Shown here piece after piece: positions 17,501 through 24,209 of a DNA stretch of 64,000 nt. The DNA lies in contig CAWHKD010000027.1 of assembly GCA_963829845.1 (NCBI GenBank), positions 1 to 64,000 of the forward strand, given 5' to 3'. Numbering within the stretch: the first letter of the stretch is position 1; every line of letters begins with the position of its first letter. A program made the position numbers and the translations under genes. The notes below the pieces were generated by a model, which saw nothing but the letters and a program-made list of their open reading frames with translations, was not told the origin of the DNA and searched no databases. This DNA comes from Gaiellasilicea sp963829845. Lineage in GTDB: Bacteria > Actinomycetota > Thermoleophilia > Gaiellales > Gaiellaceae.

Positions 17501-18407
17501 CACGATCGGCAACAACGACGGCTTCCTCGACCCGGGCGAGTCGATCACGTGCAGCGCCAGCTACGCGATCACCCAGGCCGACCTCAACAACGGCTCGGTC
17601 ACCAACACCGCCAAGGCAAGCGCGGGTGAGATCAACTCGAACGAAGACAAGGCGACCGTCACGGTGACACCGCCGCCTCCGCCTCCGCCCCCGGCCCCGG
17701 CCCCGCCGATCGGCGAGATCGCAGCCGCGCCGGCGATCGATCTGTCGATCGTCAAGACCGACCGCCCCGACCCGGTGTTCGTCGGCGCGCGGCTGACCTA
17801 CACGCTGATCGTGCGGAACCTCGGGCCGGACACGGCGACCAATGTCCGCGTGGCCGACGCGCTGCCGGCGGCGACGAACTTCGTCTCAGTCGCAAGCAGC
17901 CAGGGCACGTGCACCGGCGGGCGCATCGTGCGCTGCAGCCTCGGCACGATCCTGAACGGCGGCCGGGCGGCGATCACGATCGTCGTGCGGCCGACCGCGC
18001 CGGGCGTGCTGCTCAACACCGCCACGGTGGTCGGCGATCAGTCGGAAGCGAACACGGCGAACAACCGGGCGACGGCGCCGACCCTCGTGCGGGGGCCGAT
18101 CGCACCGCCCGTCGCCAGCTGCCCGACGATGATCGTGCAGCCGCGGTCGCTGTCTGTCGGCCAGCGCGGACTCGTGAGAGTCGTCGTGGTCGACAAGAAC
18201 CGCGGCGTCAGCGGCGTCCGGATCCTGGTCAAGGGTCCCGGTCTCTACAAGGCGGCGACCACGAACGGCCGCGGCCGGGTCGCGATCTCCGTGCGGCCCC
18301 CGCGCACCGGCATCGTGGAGATCCGGATGACCAACCAGCCCAGTCGGTGCTCGACCAGGAGGATCGGTGTTGTCGGTGTCTTCCTTCCGCCTCCGGTCAC
18401 GGGCTAG
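14598..18407 (+). CDS. Large secreted repeat protein (DUF11/DUF7507-like domains)
   Basis: A 1269-residue predicted surface or extracellular protein. A basic segment and hydrophobic helix at about 26-53 (RLSAALLVAMTLVVGITA) look like a signal peptide. Residues about 55-353 are a unique region with several cysteines and a prealbumin-like stretch (GFLTIVKVADPDDGTSFPF). Residues 354-801 are four identical 112-residue repeats (each starts SPLLEVVKSS). Residues 802-1025 are two more repeats of the same length and family but different sequence. A proline linker (TPPPPPPPPAPAPP) follows, then a DUF11-type domain (LSIVKTDRPDPVFVGARLTYT) and a C-terminal Ig-like domain. There is no LPXTG motif or C-terminal membrane helix, so it is either released or held by other means. 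AAAGGAG precedes the ATG. Confidence 0.88.
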   Translation: MFPNSDTSETQRNETHECTAARRSRVKRLSAALLVAMTLVVGITAAGQLSVAEAAGTVVAVDDAGADDEPGQKDLNWLSIDYGAPGATALTVKWGWDDTATSGANTRDAGSLFDTDGDGFANYSLYVTVATDGSYTTQLYSCAADSRTDRCAGPALVGTFASTATVAMPADSDPFGVPASADFDAAHVTGNTCRDAAGCYTQDTVATANIQLADFGNPADAFLLNVCSYPSGEPNSDPSDCVFAPNNGFLTIVKVADPDDGTSFPFNASAQSESGDTSWTITGSGSQPLISYGPTATLDLNEAVPAGWKLDSASCAIQTAAPTATGTSTATGVDNLEIRSGLETVCTFNDTKQSPLLEVVKSSTTSSVSAAGQVVPYRFAVSNKGNVVLTGITVTDPKCDLAPVYVSGDSDADNKLDLSETWIYSCSHTVTQAELDAGGNLSNTVTADSNESGPDTDTLVIPISQSPLLEVVKSSTTSSVSAAGQVVPYRFAVSNKGNVVLTGITVTDPKCDLAPVYVSGDSDADNKLDLSETWIYSCSHTVTQAELDAGGNLSNTVTADSNESGPDTDTLVIPISQSPLLEVVKSSTTSSVSAAGQVVPYRFAVSNKGNVVLTGITVTDPKCDLAPVYVSGDSDADNKLDLSETWIYSCSHTVTQAELDAGGNLSNTVTADSNESGPDTDTLVIPISQSPLLEVVKSSTTSSVSAAGQVVPYRFAVSNKGNVVLTGITVTDPKCDLAPVYVSGDSDADNKLDLSETWIYSCSHTVTQAELDAGGNLSNTVTADSNESGPDTDTLVIPISQNPALSLVKSAAPSTYSTVAQSISYSYLVSNTGNVRLAGPVTVADDKATVSCPALSTIGNNDGFLDPGESITCSASYAITQADLNNGSVTNTAKASAGGTDSNEDSETVTAVQSPSLLLDKTASPISADAVGDVISYTYLVSNNGNVRLAGPVTVADDKATVSCPALSTIGNNDGFLDPGESITCSASYAITQADLNNGSVTNTAKASAGEINSNEDKATVTVTPPPPPPPPAPAPPIGEIAAAPAIDLSIVKTDRPDPVFVGARLTYTLIVRNLGPDTATNVRVADALPAATNFVSVASSQGTCTGGRIVRCSLGTILNGGRAAITIVVRPTAPGVLLNTATVVGDQSEANTANNRATAPTLVRGPIAPPVASCPTMIVQPRSLSVGQRGLVRVVVVDKNRGVSGVRILVKGPGLYKAATTNGRGRVAISVRPPRTGIVEIRMTNQPSRCSTRRIGVVGVFLPPPVTG
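15657..17000 (+). repeat. Four identical 336-bp tandem repeats inside the surface-protein gene
   Basis: Copies start at 15657, 15993, 16329 and 16665; as far as I can read they are identical in every base, including third codon positions. The first half of each unit uses many T-ending codons (GTT, GAT, TGT, TAT), unlike the flanking GC-rich DNA. Each unit encodes 112 residues. Confidence 0.95.
17001..17672 (+). repeat. Two diverged 336-bp repeats with near-identical cores
   Basis: Units at 17001-17336 and 17337-17672. The cores 17076-17287 and 17412-17623 differ at only one base I can find (ATACC versus ATAAC), while the unit ends differ. They keep the 336-bp period of the four preceding repeats. 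Confidence 0.88.
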
Positions 18408-19086
18408 CCTCGCCGCCTGCCTCGCGCTCGCGCTTCTCGCCATCACGGGAGAAGCGCGGGCCGAGGCGGCACGCGTGAGCGTCCCGGCGGCTGGTCACAT
18501 CGTCTGGGCGCAGGTCGCCGTGCGGACGAAGCCCAGCAAGGCGGCCCCGAGGGCAACCGTGCTGAGCCAGTTCCGCGAAGACTTTCGCCCCCGCGTCGTG
18601 CTCGCGCTCGCCGTGAAGCGCAATGCGAAGGGGAATCCTGAGTGGTACCGGGTCAGCCTCCCCGGACGTCCGAACGGCCGCACGGGCTGGCTACCGGCGG
18701 CGAGTGTCGACGTGAAGCCGGTGCTGAAGGAGATCGTGGTCGACGTCGGCGACCGGACGCTCGAGCTCCGCGACGCCGGGCGCCTCGTGCTCCGCACTCG
18801 CGTCGCCGTCGGTGCGTACGGGATGGAGACGCCGCTCGGCCGCTACTACGTGATGGCGAAGTTCCGCCCCACGGCGCCGGTCCTCGGCGCATTCGGCTTC
18901 GAGACGAGCGCTTACTCGAAGCTGAGCGAGTGGCCCGGCGGCGGCATCGTCGGGATCCACGGCACGAACACGCCCTCGCTGCTCGGGCAGGCGGTCTCGC
19001 ACGGCTGCATCCGCGTCGCGAACGAGGCGATCCTCCGCCTCAGGGATCTCGTCCCGGTCGGGACGCCGATCAGGATCAGGGCGTAG
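18367..19086 (+). CDS. YkuD-type L,D-transpeptidase, secreted
   Basis: A 239-residue exported protein. An N-terminal signal peptide (RASLAACLALALLAITG, then ARAEA) leads to a small SH3-like region (VWAQVAVRTKPSKAAPRATVL) and a C-terminal YkuD domain. The catalytic motif is complete: HGTNTPSLLGQAVSHGCIRV with the nucleophile Cys. It should form 3-3 crosslinks in peptidoglycan or attach proteins to it. The GTG at 18367, or the TTG at 18370, follows AGGAGG (18357-18362). The gene overlaps the end of the repeat-protein gene by 41 nt, which suggests co-translation and a shared envelope role. Confidence 0.9.
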   Translation: MLSVSSFRLRSRASLAACLALALLAITGEARAEAARVSVPAAGHIVWAQVAVRTKPSKAAPRATVLSQFREDFRPRVVLALAVKRNAKGNPEWYRVSLPGRPNGRTGWLPAASVDVKPVLKEIVVDVGDRTLELRDAGRLVLRTRVAVGAYGMETPLGRYYVMAKFRPTAPVLGAFGFETSAYSKLSEWPGGGIVGIHGTNTPSLLGQAVSHGCIRVANEAILRLRDLVPVGTPIRIRA

Positions 19087-19783
19087 CGGTCCAGCGCGGC
19101 AGCACGGCCCGGACCACCGTCGGCCCGCCGTGAGCGCTGTCGAGCTCGAGCCTTCCGCCCAGCAGCCGGAGCCGCTCGCGCATCCCGACGACGCCGATCC
19201 CGCTCTGCCCGTCGATGTCCGGCTCGTCCGCGTCCGGGTCGAAGCCGTGGCCGTCGTCTCGAATCTCCATGCGGACCCCATCGTCCCCCTCGTGCAGGGC
19301 GACGGCGACCTCGGCCGCGCCGCTGTGCTGCCGGATGTTGCTCAGTGCCTCCTGGAGGACGCGCAGCAGTGCGATCCGCTGCGACGCGCTCAACGCGTCG
19401 AACGAGCCGTCGCACTCGAGCGAGGTGGAGACGCCGGTACGCCTGCTCAGCGCCACCAGTTCCCGCTCGACGGCGTCCGGGAGCGGCAGCTGCAACAGCG
19501 AGCGCGGCTCGAGCGAATGGGCCAGATCGCGAAGGTCCTGGTGCAACTCCGCCAGCTGCGACTCGAGGTCGGCGAAACGGCCGACCACGGGATCGCGGTG
19601 CTCGGTCCCGATGAGGACGAGAACCTGCTCGCGCAGGAGCCGAATGTCCTGGGCCAAGGCGTAGACCTGCTGCAACGGGCCATCGTGGAGGTCGAACCCG
19701 AGCCGCACGAGCAGCCGCTCGTTCGCCTCCGCGAGTCCGGGCTCGGCGGCCCGCGACTCGAAGTCCTCCGTCGTTGCGCTCAT
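19076..19783 (-). CDS. NarL/DegS-type histidine kinase lacking a sensor domain
   Basis: A 235-residue cytoplasmic kinase. The HisKA_3-type segment contains the phospho-acceptor His33 in FDLHDGPLQQVYAL. The HATPase domain has QEALSNIRQHSG (N box), IRDDGHGFDP and IGVVGMRERLRLLGG. No membrane helix or input domain is seen with the start at 19783; a longer frame upstream is open but would run into the regulator gene. It lies 7 nt after the regulator stop in the same operon and overlaps the L,D-transpeptidase tail-to-tail by 11 nt. The signal must come from a partner or from the cytoplasm. Confidence 0.88.
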   Translation of the reverse strand: MSATTEDFESRAAEPGLAEANERLLVRLGFDLHDGPLQQVYALAQDIRLLREQVLVLIGTEHRDPVVGRFADLESQLAELHQDLRDLAHSLEPRSLLQLPLPDAVERELVALSRRTGVSTSLECDGSFDALSASQRIALLRVLQEALSNIRQHSGAAEVAVALHEGDDGVRMEIRDDGHGFDPDADEPDIDGQSGIGVVGMRERLRLLGGRLELDSAHGGPTVVRAVLPRWTATP

Positions 19784-19790
19784 CCGGGCG

Positions 19791-20435
19791 CTAGGCCGAT
19801 TCGATGGTGAGTGCCGCGACCCGGCCCGTGCGGTACGCGTACCGCGCCGCCTCCGTGCGGCTCGAGATCCCGAGCTTGCGGTAGACGTTGCGCAGGTGGA
19901 ACTTGACCGTCTGCTCGCTGATCCAGAGCTGGCGTCCGATCTCCCGGTTCGAGAGCCCGCGCGCCACGGCATCGAGGACGGCGGTCTCGCGCTCGCTCAG
20001 GACGGTCGCTCCGGACGGGCGCTCGGCCTCCTGCCCCGCCTCCGCTCCCCACACCGTGAACGACGTGCTCGAGAGCGCGGTGCGCAGCACCGTCGCCAGA
20101 TCGACGGGCTCGACCGTCTTCACGACGTAGCCGCGGGCGCCGCCCTGACGGGCCGCTTCGATCTGCTCGGGGTCGCTGTAGCTCGAGAGGATGACGACTG
20201 CAACCGTCGCGTCGTGCTTGCGCAGCCGCTCGAGGCACGAGAGGCCGTCGAGCTCGGGCATGCGCAGGTCGAGCAGGACGACGTCTGGGGCCGTCTCGCG
20301 GACGGCCGGCAGGACGTGGCTGCCGACCGAGACCTCATGGACGATCTCGAAATCGTCCGCGCCCGCGAGCGCGCGCCGGATTGCGGCCTGCATCAGCCGG
20401 TGGTCGTCCGCCACGAGTACGCGAAGAGTCTTCAC
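19791..20435 (-). CDS. NarL/FixJ-type response regulator
   Basis: A 214-residue regulator with receiver (Asp56 in VLLDLRMPELDG; Lys in YVVKTVEP) and LuxR-type DNA-binding domain (NREIGRQLWISEQTVKFHL, then RNVYRKLGISSRTEA). The start is a GTG at 20435; AAAGGA sits about 11 nt upstream in the loop of a small AGCCG/CGGCT hairpin, which could modulate initiation. The kinase follows 7 nt downstream. Its DNA-binding helix differs from that of the regulator at 3468-4100 at only a few positions. Confidence 0.92.
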   Translation of the reverse strand: MKTLRVLVADDHRLMQAAIRRALAGADDFEIVHEVSVGSHVLPAVRETAPDVVLLDLRMPELDGLSCLERLRKHDATVAVVILSSYSDPEQIEAARQGGARGYVVKTVEPVDLATVLRTALSSTSFTVWGAEAGQEAERPSGATVLSERETAVLDAVARGLSNREIGRQLWISEQTVKFHLRNVYRKLGISSRTEAARYAYRTGRVAALTIESA

Positions 20436-20532
20436 AGCCGCAGTCCTTTCGTCGGCTCCCGTGTGGGAGCACTCGCAGCATCGCCGGGCGAAGCTCCCTA
20501 CGCGTCCCCCATTCGAGCGATGGCGCTCGAAG

Positions 20533-21918
20533 CTAGCAGGTCTGCGTGGCCGTCTTCGCTCGTCCCTCGCGCTGGAGGAGCTCGGGGGAGAGAATCGCCC
20601 GCCGCACCGTCGTCTGCATGGGGCCGAGCGCCGGCACCGGGTAGTTGCCCGCCCTCTGACGGCCGAAGAAGTACTCAGGGCCGAACGTAACCGTCAGCGT
20701 CTCGTCCGAATCGACCGAGCTCACGAGCCGCACGAGCGACGGCAGCCGGTTCAGTGGGATGTCGGTGTGGACGTTCGTCTCGATCGTCTTCGCCAGCGAA
20801 CCGAAGTTGCGGATCGCCCGGATCGGGTCGAGCTGGTCGGCCATCGCGCTCAAAAAGCAGCGCTGCCGCGCCATCCGCGTGTAGTCGCTCGAGTCCTTCC
20901 GCGAGCGGACGTACGCGAGCGCCTCGCGGCCGTAGAAGCGGTACGTGCGACCCGGAACGACGTCGATCTTCGGCTTCGGCTCGCCCCAAGCGGGGCGCGT
21001 GACTTCGTCGCGGAGCCGCTCCTTGACAAGGATCTCGACGCCGCCGAGCGCGTCGACCAGGTCGGCGAAGCCCACAAGGTTCACGAGCGCGTAGTAGTCG
21101 ACGCGGATCCCGAGCAGCGCCGACACCGCCTGCTTCAGGTTGCGGGCGCCCGTCTCGCCGCCGCCCGAGCGGCCGTAGAGCGCGTTGATCGGCTCCTTGA
21201 ACGGCGTTCCCTTAGGCCCGAGCGGCACCTGAGCGAGGTTGCGGGGCACACCGAAGGCGGCGGCCCGGCCGGTGCCGTGCTGGATCGCCGCGAGGATGAT
21301 CGTGTCCGTCCGCGCACCCAAGTTGCCGGGGCCCTCGTCGGTGCCGAGCAGCAGGATCGTCGTCCACGGCTTTGCCACGGGGATCTCCCTGTCGGCGAGC
21401 ACTCGCGCGTCGGCCTGGAGCGGCGCGACCTCGCCCGGCCCCAGCCGCTCGACGAGCGCCCACTCCCAGGCGTCCTTCGGCACCCACTCCGGCAGCGGCC
21501 GGACGACGTGGGCGAGCAGCACCGAGCCGCGGTCGCAGGCGGTGCCGCACGGCTCCTCGTCGGCGAAGACGCTGTCGAGCACGTCGTAGCTCCGGACCGT
21601 CACCCAGGCCGCCGCGACGTGGGGCATCGCGGTGAGGGCGATCAATGCGGCAATGAGAACGGGGAGCGCGCCGCGGGCGGCGTCGACCACGGCGAAGACG
21701 CGGAACGCGAGCAGTGCGAGATCGGCCAGGAGCACGACCGCTACGATCCGGCGGTCCACGCCCGGGAGCGCGTCCAGCGAGAGCCGCGATCCGATGACCA
21801 AACCGGACACGGCGATCGCCACCGCGATGGCCAGGAGGACGAGCCCGCGCCGCATGGCTCCCCTGTACAGCTGGCCCAGACCCGGGACGACCGACGACAG
21901 GAGGCCTGCGACGACCAT
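20533..21918 (-). CDS. LytR-CpsA-Psr (LCP) family cell-wall glycopolymer ligase
   Basis: A 461-residue membrane protein. LCP proteins transfer undecaprenyl-linked glycopolymers to the wall, so this is a candidate for attaching product of the glycan region. The N terminus has a short SVVPGLGQLYRGAMRRG motif and several helices (about residues 1-110). The LCP domain follows: ILLLGTDEGPGNLGARTDT, AAFGVPRNLAQVPLG, GRSGGGETGARNLKQAVSALLG, and LAYVRSRKDSSDYTRMARQR. The key Arg/Asp residues are present. It is probably leaderless: TACACT lies 6 nt before the ATG. Divergent from the membrane transferase at 21930. Confidence 0.92.
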   Translation of the reverse strand: MVVAGLLSSVVPGLGQLYRGAMRRGLVLLAIAVAIAVSGLVIGSRLSLDALPGVDRRIVAVVLLADLALLAFRVFAVVDAARGALPVLIAALIALTAMPHVAAAWVTVRSYDVLDSVFADEEPCGTACDRGSVLLAHVVRPLPEWVPKDAWEWALVERLGPGEVAPLQADARVLADREIPVAKPWTTILLLGTDEGPGNLGARTDTIILAAIQHGTGRAAAFGVPRNLAQVPLGPKGTPFKEPINALYGRSGGGETGARNLKQAVSALLGIRVDYYALVNLVGFADLVDALGGVEILVKERLRDEVTRPAWGEPKPKIDVVPGRTYRFYGREALAYVRSRKDSSDYTRMARQRCFLSAMADQLDPIRAIRNFGSLAKTIETNVHTDIPLNRLPSLVRLVSSVDSDETLTVTFGPEYFFGRQRAGNYPVPALGPMQTTVRRAILSPELLQREGRAKTATQTC

Positions 21919-21924
21919 CGACTC

Positions 21925-21930
21925 AGTGTA
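21925..21930 (-). promoter_or_regulatory. -10 element of leaderless LCP promoter
   Basis: TACACT on the minus strand, 6 nt before the ATG at 21918, with no Shine-Dalgarno sequence. It overlaps the ATG of the divergent gene at 21930. Confidence 0.55.
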
Positions 21931-23231
21931 TGCGCGCCCCTCGACTGCATCCCTCGGCGGCGCCCATGCTCGCTGACCGCCGCTGGCTGCTCTGGCTCGG
22001 CGGGCTGGCGGCCGTGCGGGCGGCGATCCCGTGGCTGGCGCTCGCCTTCGGCGGGGCGCTGCCCGGCTTCCCCGACTACTCGTACCGGGGACCGCGCGGT
22101 GACGCGAGCGGCTACATCGACACTGCGCGGGCGATCATCTCTGCCGGCGCGAGCTTCCGACTGCTGCTGCCCGTCCTGCTTCTGGTGGCCGTCGCCGGTC
22201 TGCTCGGCCTGCGCTGGGCCTGGCGCCGCTACCCGGCTGAGCGTCACTGGGTGATCGCGGGCGCCGCCGCACTCGTCTTCTGCCTCGCAGCGGCAGTGAT
22301 CCTGCAGATCGAATCGCAGGCGCCTGCCGGGGCCGTAGGTTGGCCGCTGCTGCTCAGCATCCCGCTCCTGCCGTTCCGGGTGATCGGCTGGATCGACGAC
22401 GAGGTCGCCGTCGGCGTCGGGATTGCCGTCGCGATCCTCGCGAACGCGGTCACGATCTTCGCCACGGCCTTCATCGGGTGGCGCGTCACGAGCAGCCGGC
22501 GCATCGGTCTCCTCGCCGCCTCGCTGTTCACGTTCTGGCCGTTCCTCGTCTGGCTGCTCCTCGGCGACCGGACGTGGGCGAACAGCGCCTGGGCGATCGA
22601 AGCCGGTCTCGAGCTCTACACCGAGCCCGTGTCGACTGCGTGCGTCGCGGCCGGGACCGCGCTCGCGCTCGTGCGCGGCAGGCCGCCGTGGGCGGCGGTG
22701 GCGGCCGGGATCGCGCTCGGCTACGCAATCGCGGTGAGGCCGACGAACCTCGTCTTCGCGGCCGTCCTCGCGATCCTGTTCGCGTGGGAGCGCGACTGGC
22801 GCGCCTTCGGCCGCTTCGTCGTCGGCGGACTGACCGTCCTGCCGATCGTGATTGCGTTCCTGCCGAAGAAGCGCGGGTACAACCTCGAGCTCACCCGCGA
22901 CGAGACCGGGCTGCCGCTCTGGTCGAACGACTACCTCGTCTCGACCTTCACGGACTCGAGCGTCTATCGGCCGCTCCTGCTCGCGGTGCTGTTGCCGCCC
23001 GTTCTGATCGGCGTTGCGTCGGTGCGGTCGCGTCCTGTCGGGTTGATGCTGCTCGGCGGCGCACTCGCGAACGCAGCCGTCTATGCGTTTTTCCGCGCGA
23101 CCTTCGAGCACCCGCGGTATCTGCACGCGGGACTGCCCGCGCTCCTCGTCCTCTGGGCCGCCGGGGCGGCTCGCGTCGCCGAGCTTGCCCGGCGGCGAAG
23201 CAGCAGTCCGGAGCCCGTAAGAAGTTCGTAA
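21930..23231 (+). CDS. Polytopic membrane glycosyltransferase-like protein (ArnT/PMT type)
   Basis: A 433-residue protein with about nine or ten predicted helices. After the first helix is the luminal loop GPRGDASGYIDTARAI, an Asp-containing position typical of GT-C fold transferases, and later a second charged loop (DRTWANSAWAIEAGLELYTEP). Such enzymes move a sugar from a polyprenyl carrier to a wall or lipid acceptor outside the membrane. Specific substrate unknown. ATG 21930 and 21966 are both possible starts. Divergent from LCP with only 11 bp between the starts. Confidence 0.72.
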   Translation: MRAPRLHPSAAPMLADRRWLLWLGGLAAVRAAIPWLALAFGGALPGFPDYSYRGPRGDASGYIDTARAIISAGASFRLLLPVLLLVAVAGLLGLRWAWRRYPAERHWVIAGAAALVFCLAAAVILQIESQAPAGAVGWPLLLSIPLLPFRVIGWIDDEVAVGVGIAVAILANAVTIFATAFIGWRVTSSRRIGLLAASLFTFWPFLVWLLLGDRTWANSAWAIEAGLELYTEPVSTACVAAGTALALVRGRPPWAAVAAGIALGYAIAVRPTNLVFAAVLAILFAWERDWRAFGRFVVGGLTVLPIVIAFLPKKRGYNLELTRDETGLPLWSNDYLVSTFTDSSVYRPLLLAVLLPPVLIGVASVRSRPVGLMLLGGALANAAVYAFFRATFEHPRYLHAGLPALLVLWAAGAARVAELARRRSSSPEPVRSS

Positions 23232-23261
23232 GCAGCAGGGTTTCCCACCCGATCCGTGGAG

Positions 23262-23267
23262 TATCCT
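23262..23267 (+). promoter_or_regulatory. -10 element of leaderless promoter (UDP-glucuronate decarboxylase gene)
   Basis: TATCCT ends 6 nt before the ATG at 23274; no ribosome-binding site. Confidence 0.55.
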
Positions 23268-23273
23268 GCCGCG

Positions 23274-24209
23274 ATGTCTACTTCGGTCGTCACGGGCGGT
23301 GCCGGCTTTCTCGGCTCGCACCTTTCCGATGCACTGCTCGCGAAGGGGCACCGGGTGATCTGCGTCGACAACCTGGAAACGGGGTCGCTCGCGAACATCG
23401 AGCACATGCGGACGGAGGCGTTCGTCTTCATGCCGCACGACTTGACGGTGCCGATCCGGATCGAGGAGCCGGTCGACTTCGTCTACCACCTCGCAAGCCC
23501 AGCCAGTCCGATCGACTACCTGCGGCTGCCGCTGCAGACGCTCAAGGTCGGCTCGCACGGCACCCACAACGCGCTCGGCCTCGCCAAGTTCAAGCGCGCC
23601 CGCTTCCTGCTCGCCTCGACGAGTGAGGTCTACGGCGACCCGAAGGTGCACCCGCAGCCGGAGACCTACTGGGGCCACGTCAACCCGATCGGCCCTCGCG
23701 GTGTCTACGACGAGGCGAAGCGGTACGCCGAGGCGCTGACGATGGCCTACCACCGCCAGCAGGGCGTCGACACGGCGATCGTGAGGATCTTCAACACCTA
23801 CGGGCCGCGGATGCGCCCGCACGACGGCCGCGCGATCCCGACGTTCGTCCGTCAGGCGATGGAGCGGAAGCCGATCACGGTCTTCGGCGACGGCTCGCAG
23901 ACGCGGAGCTTCTGTTACGCGGACGACCTGGTCCGCGGGCTGATCTCGCTCGCGGAGAGCGGCGAGCATCTGCCGGTGAACATCGGCAACCCACAGGAGT
24001 TCACCCTGCTCGAGCTCGCCGAGAAAGTGCTCGAGATCTGGGGCGGCGGCAGCGAGATCGTCTTCGAGGCGCTTCCGGTCGACGATCCGAAGGTGCGCCA
24101 GCCCGACATCACTCGGGCACAGCAGGTACTCGGGTGGGAGCCCGAGGTGGGTCTCGACGAGGGGCTGCGCAAGCTCCACTCGTCGCTGCAGGAAGCCACG
24201 GTTGCGTAG
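23274..24209 (+). CDS. UDP-glucuronate decarboxylase-type SDR epimerase/dehydratase
   Basis: A 311-residue extended short-chain dehydrogenase. It has the NAD-binding GGAGFLGSHL, then HLASPASPIDYLRLP, TSEVYGDPKVHPQPE, the catalytic YDEAKRYAE (Tyr-x3-Lys) and IFNTYGPRMRPHDGR. These segments, above all HLASPASP and TSEVYGDP, are characteristic of UDP-xylose synthases, which convert UDP-glucuronate to UDP-xylose. A close relative with another product cannot be excluded. The start ATG is 7 nt from a TATCCT hexamer and has no ribosome-binding site. It overlaps the next gene (TTG 24202) by 8 nt. Confidence 0.88.
   Translation: MSTSVVTGGAGFLGSHLSDALLAKGHRVICVDNLETGSLANIEHMRTEAFVFMPHDLTVPIRIEEPVDFVYHLASPASPIDYLRLPLQTLKVGSHGTHNALGLAKFKRARFLLASTSEVYGDPKVHPQPETYWGHVNPIGPRGVYDEAKRYAEALTMAYHRQQGVDTAIVRIFNTYGPRMRPHDGRAIPTFVRQAMERKPITVFGDGSQTRSFCYADDLVRGLISLAESGEHLPVNIGNPQEFTLLELAEKVLEIWGGGSEIVFEALPVDDPKVRQPDITRAQQVLGWEPEVGLDEGLRKLHSSLQEATVA

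Noticed and set aside
15657..17672. Possible CRISPR-like or mobile repeat array
   Set aside because: The repeats are 336 bp, contiguous without spacers, in frame, and encode protein domains.
20436..20532. Possible cyclic-di-GMP riboswitch upstream of the response regulator
   Set aside because: A GGGGGACGC stretch and hairpins recall the element, but the conserved AAAGCC and GAAA features are absent.
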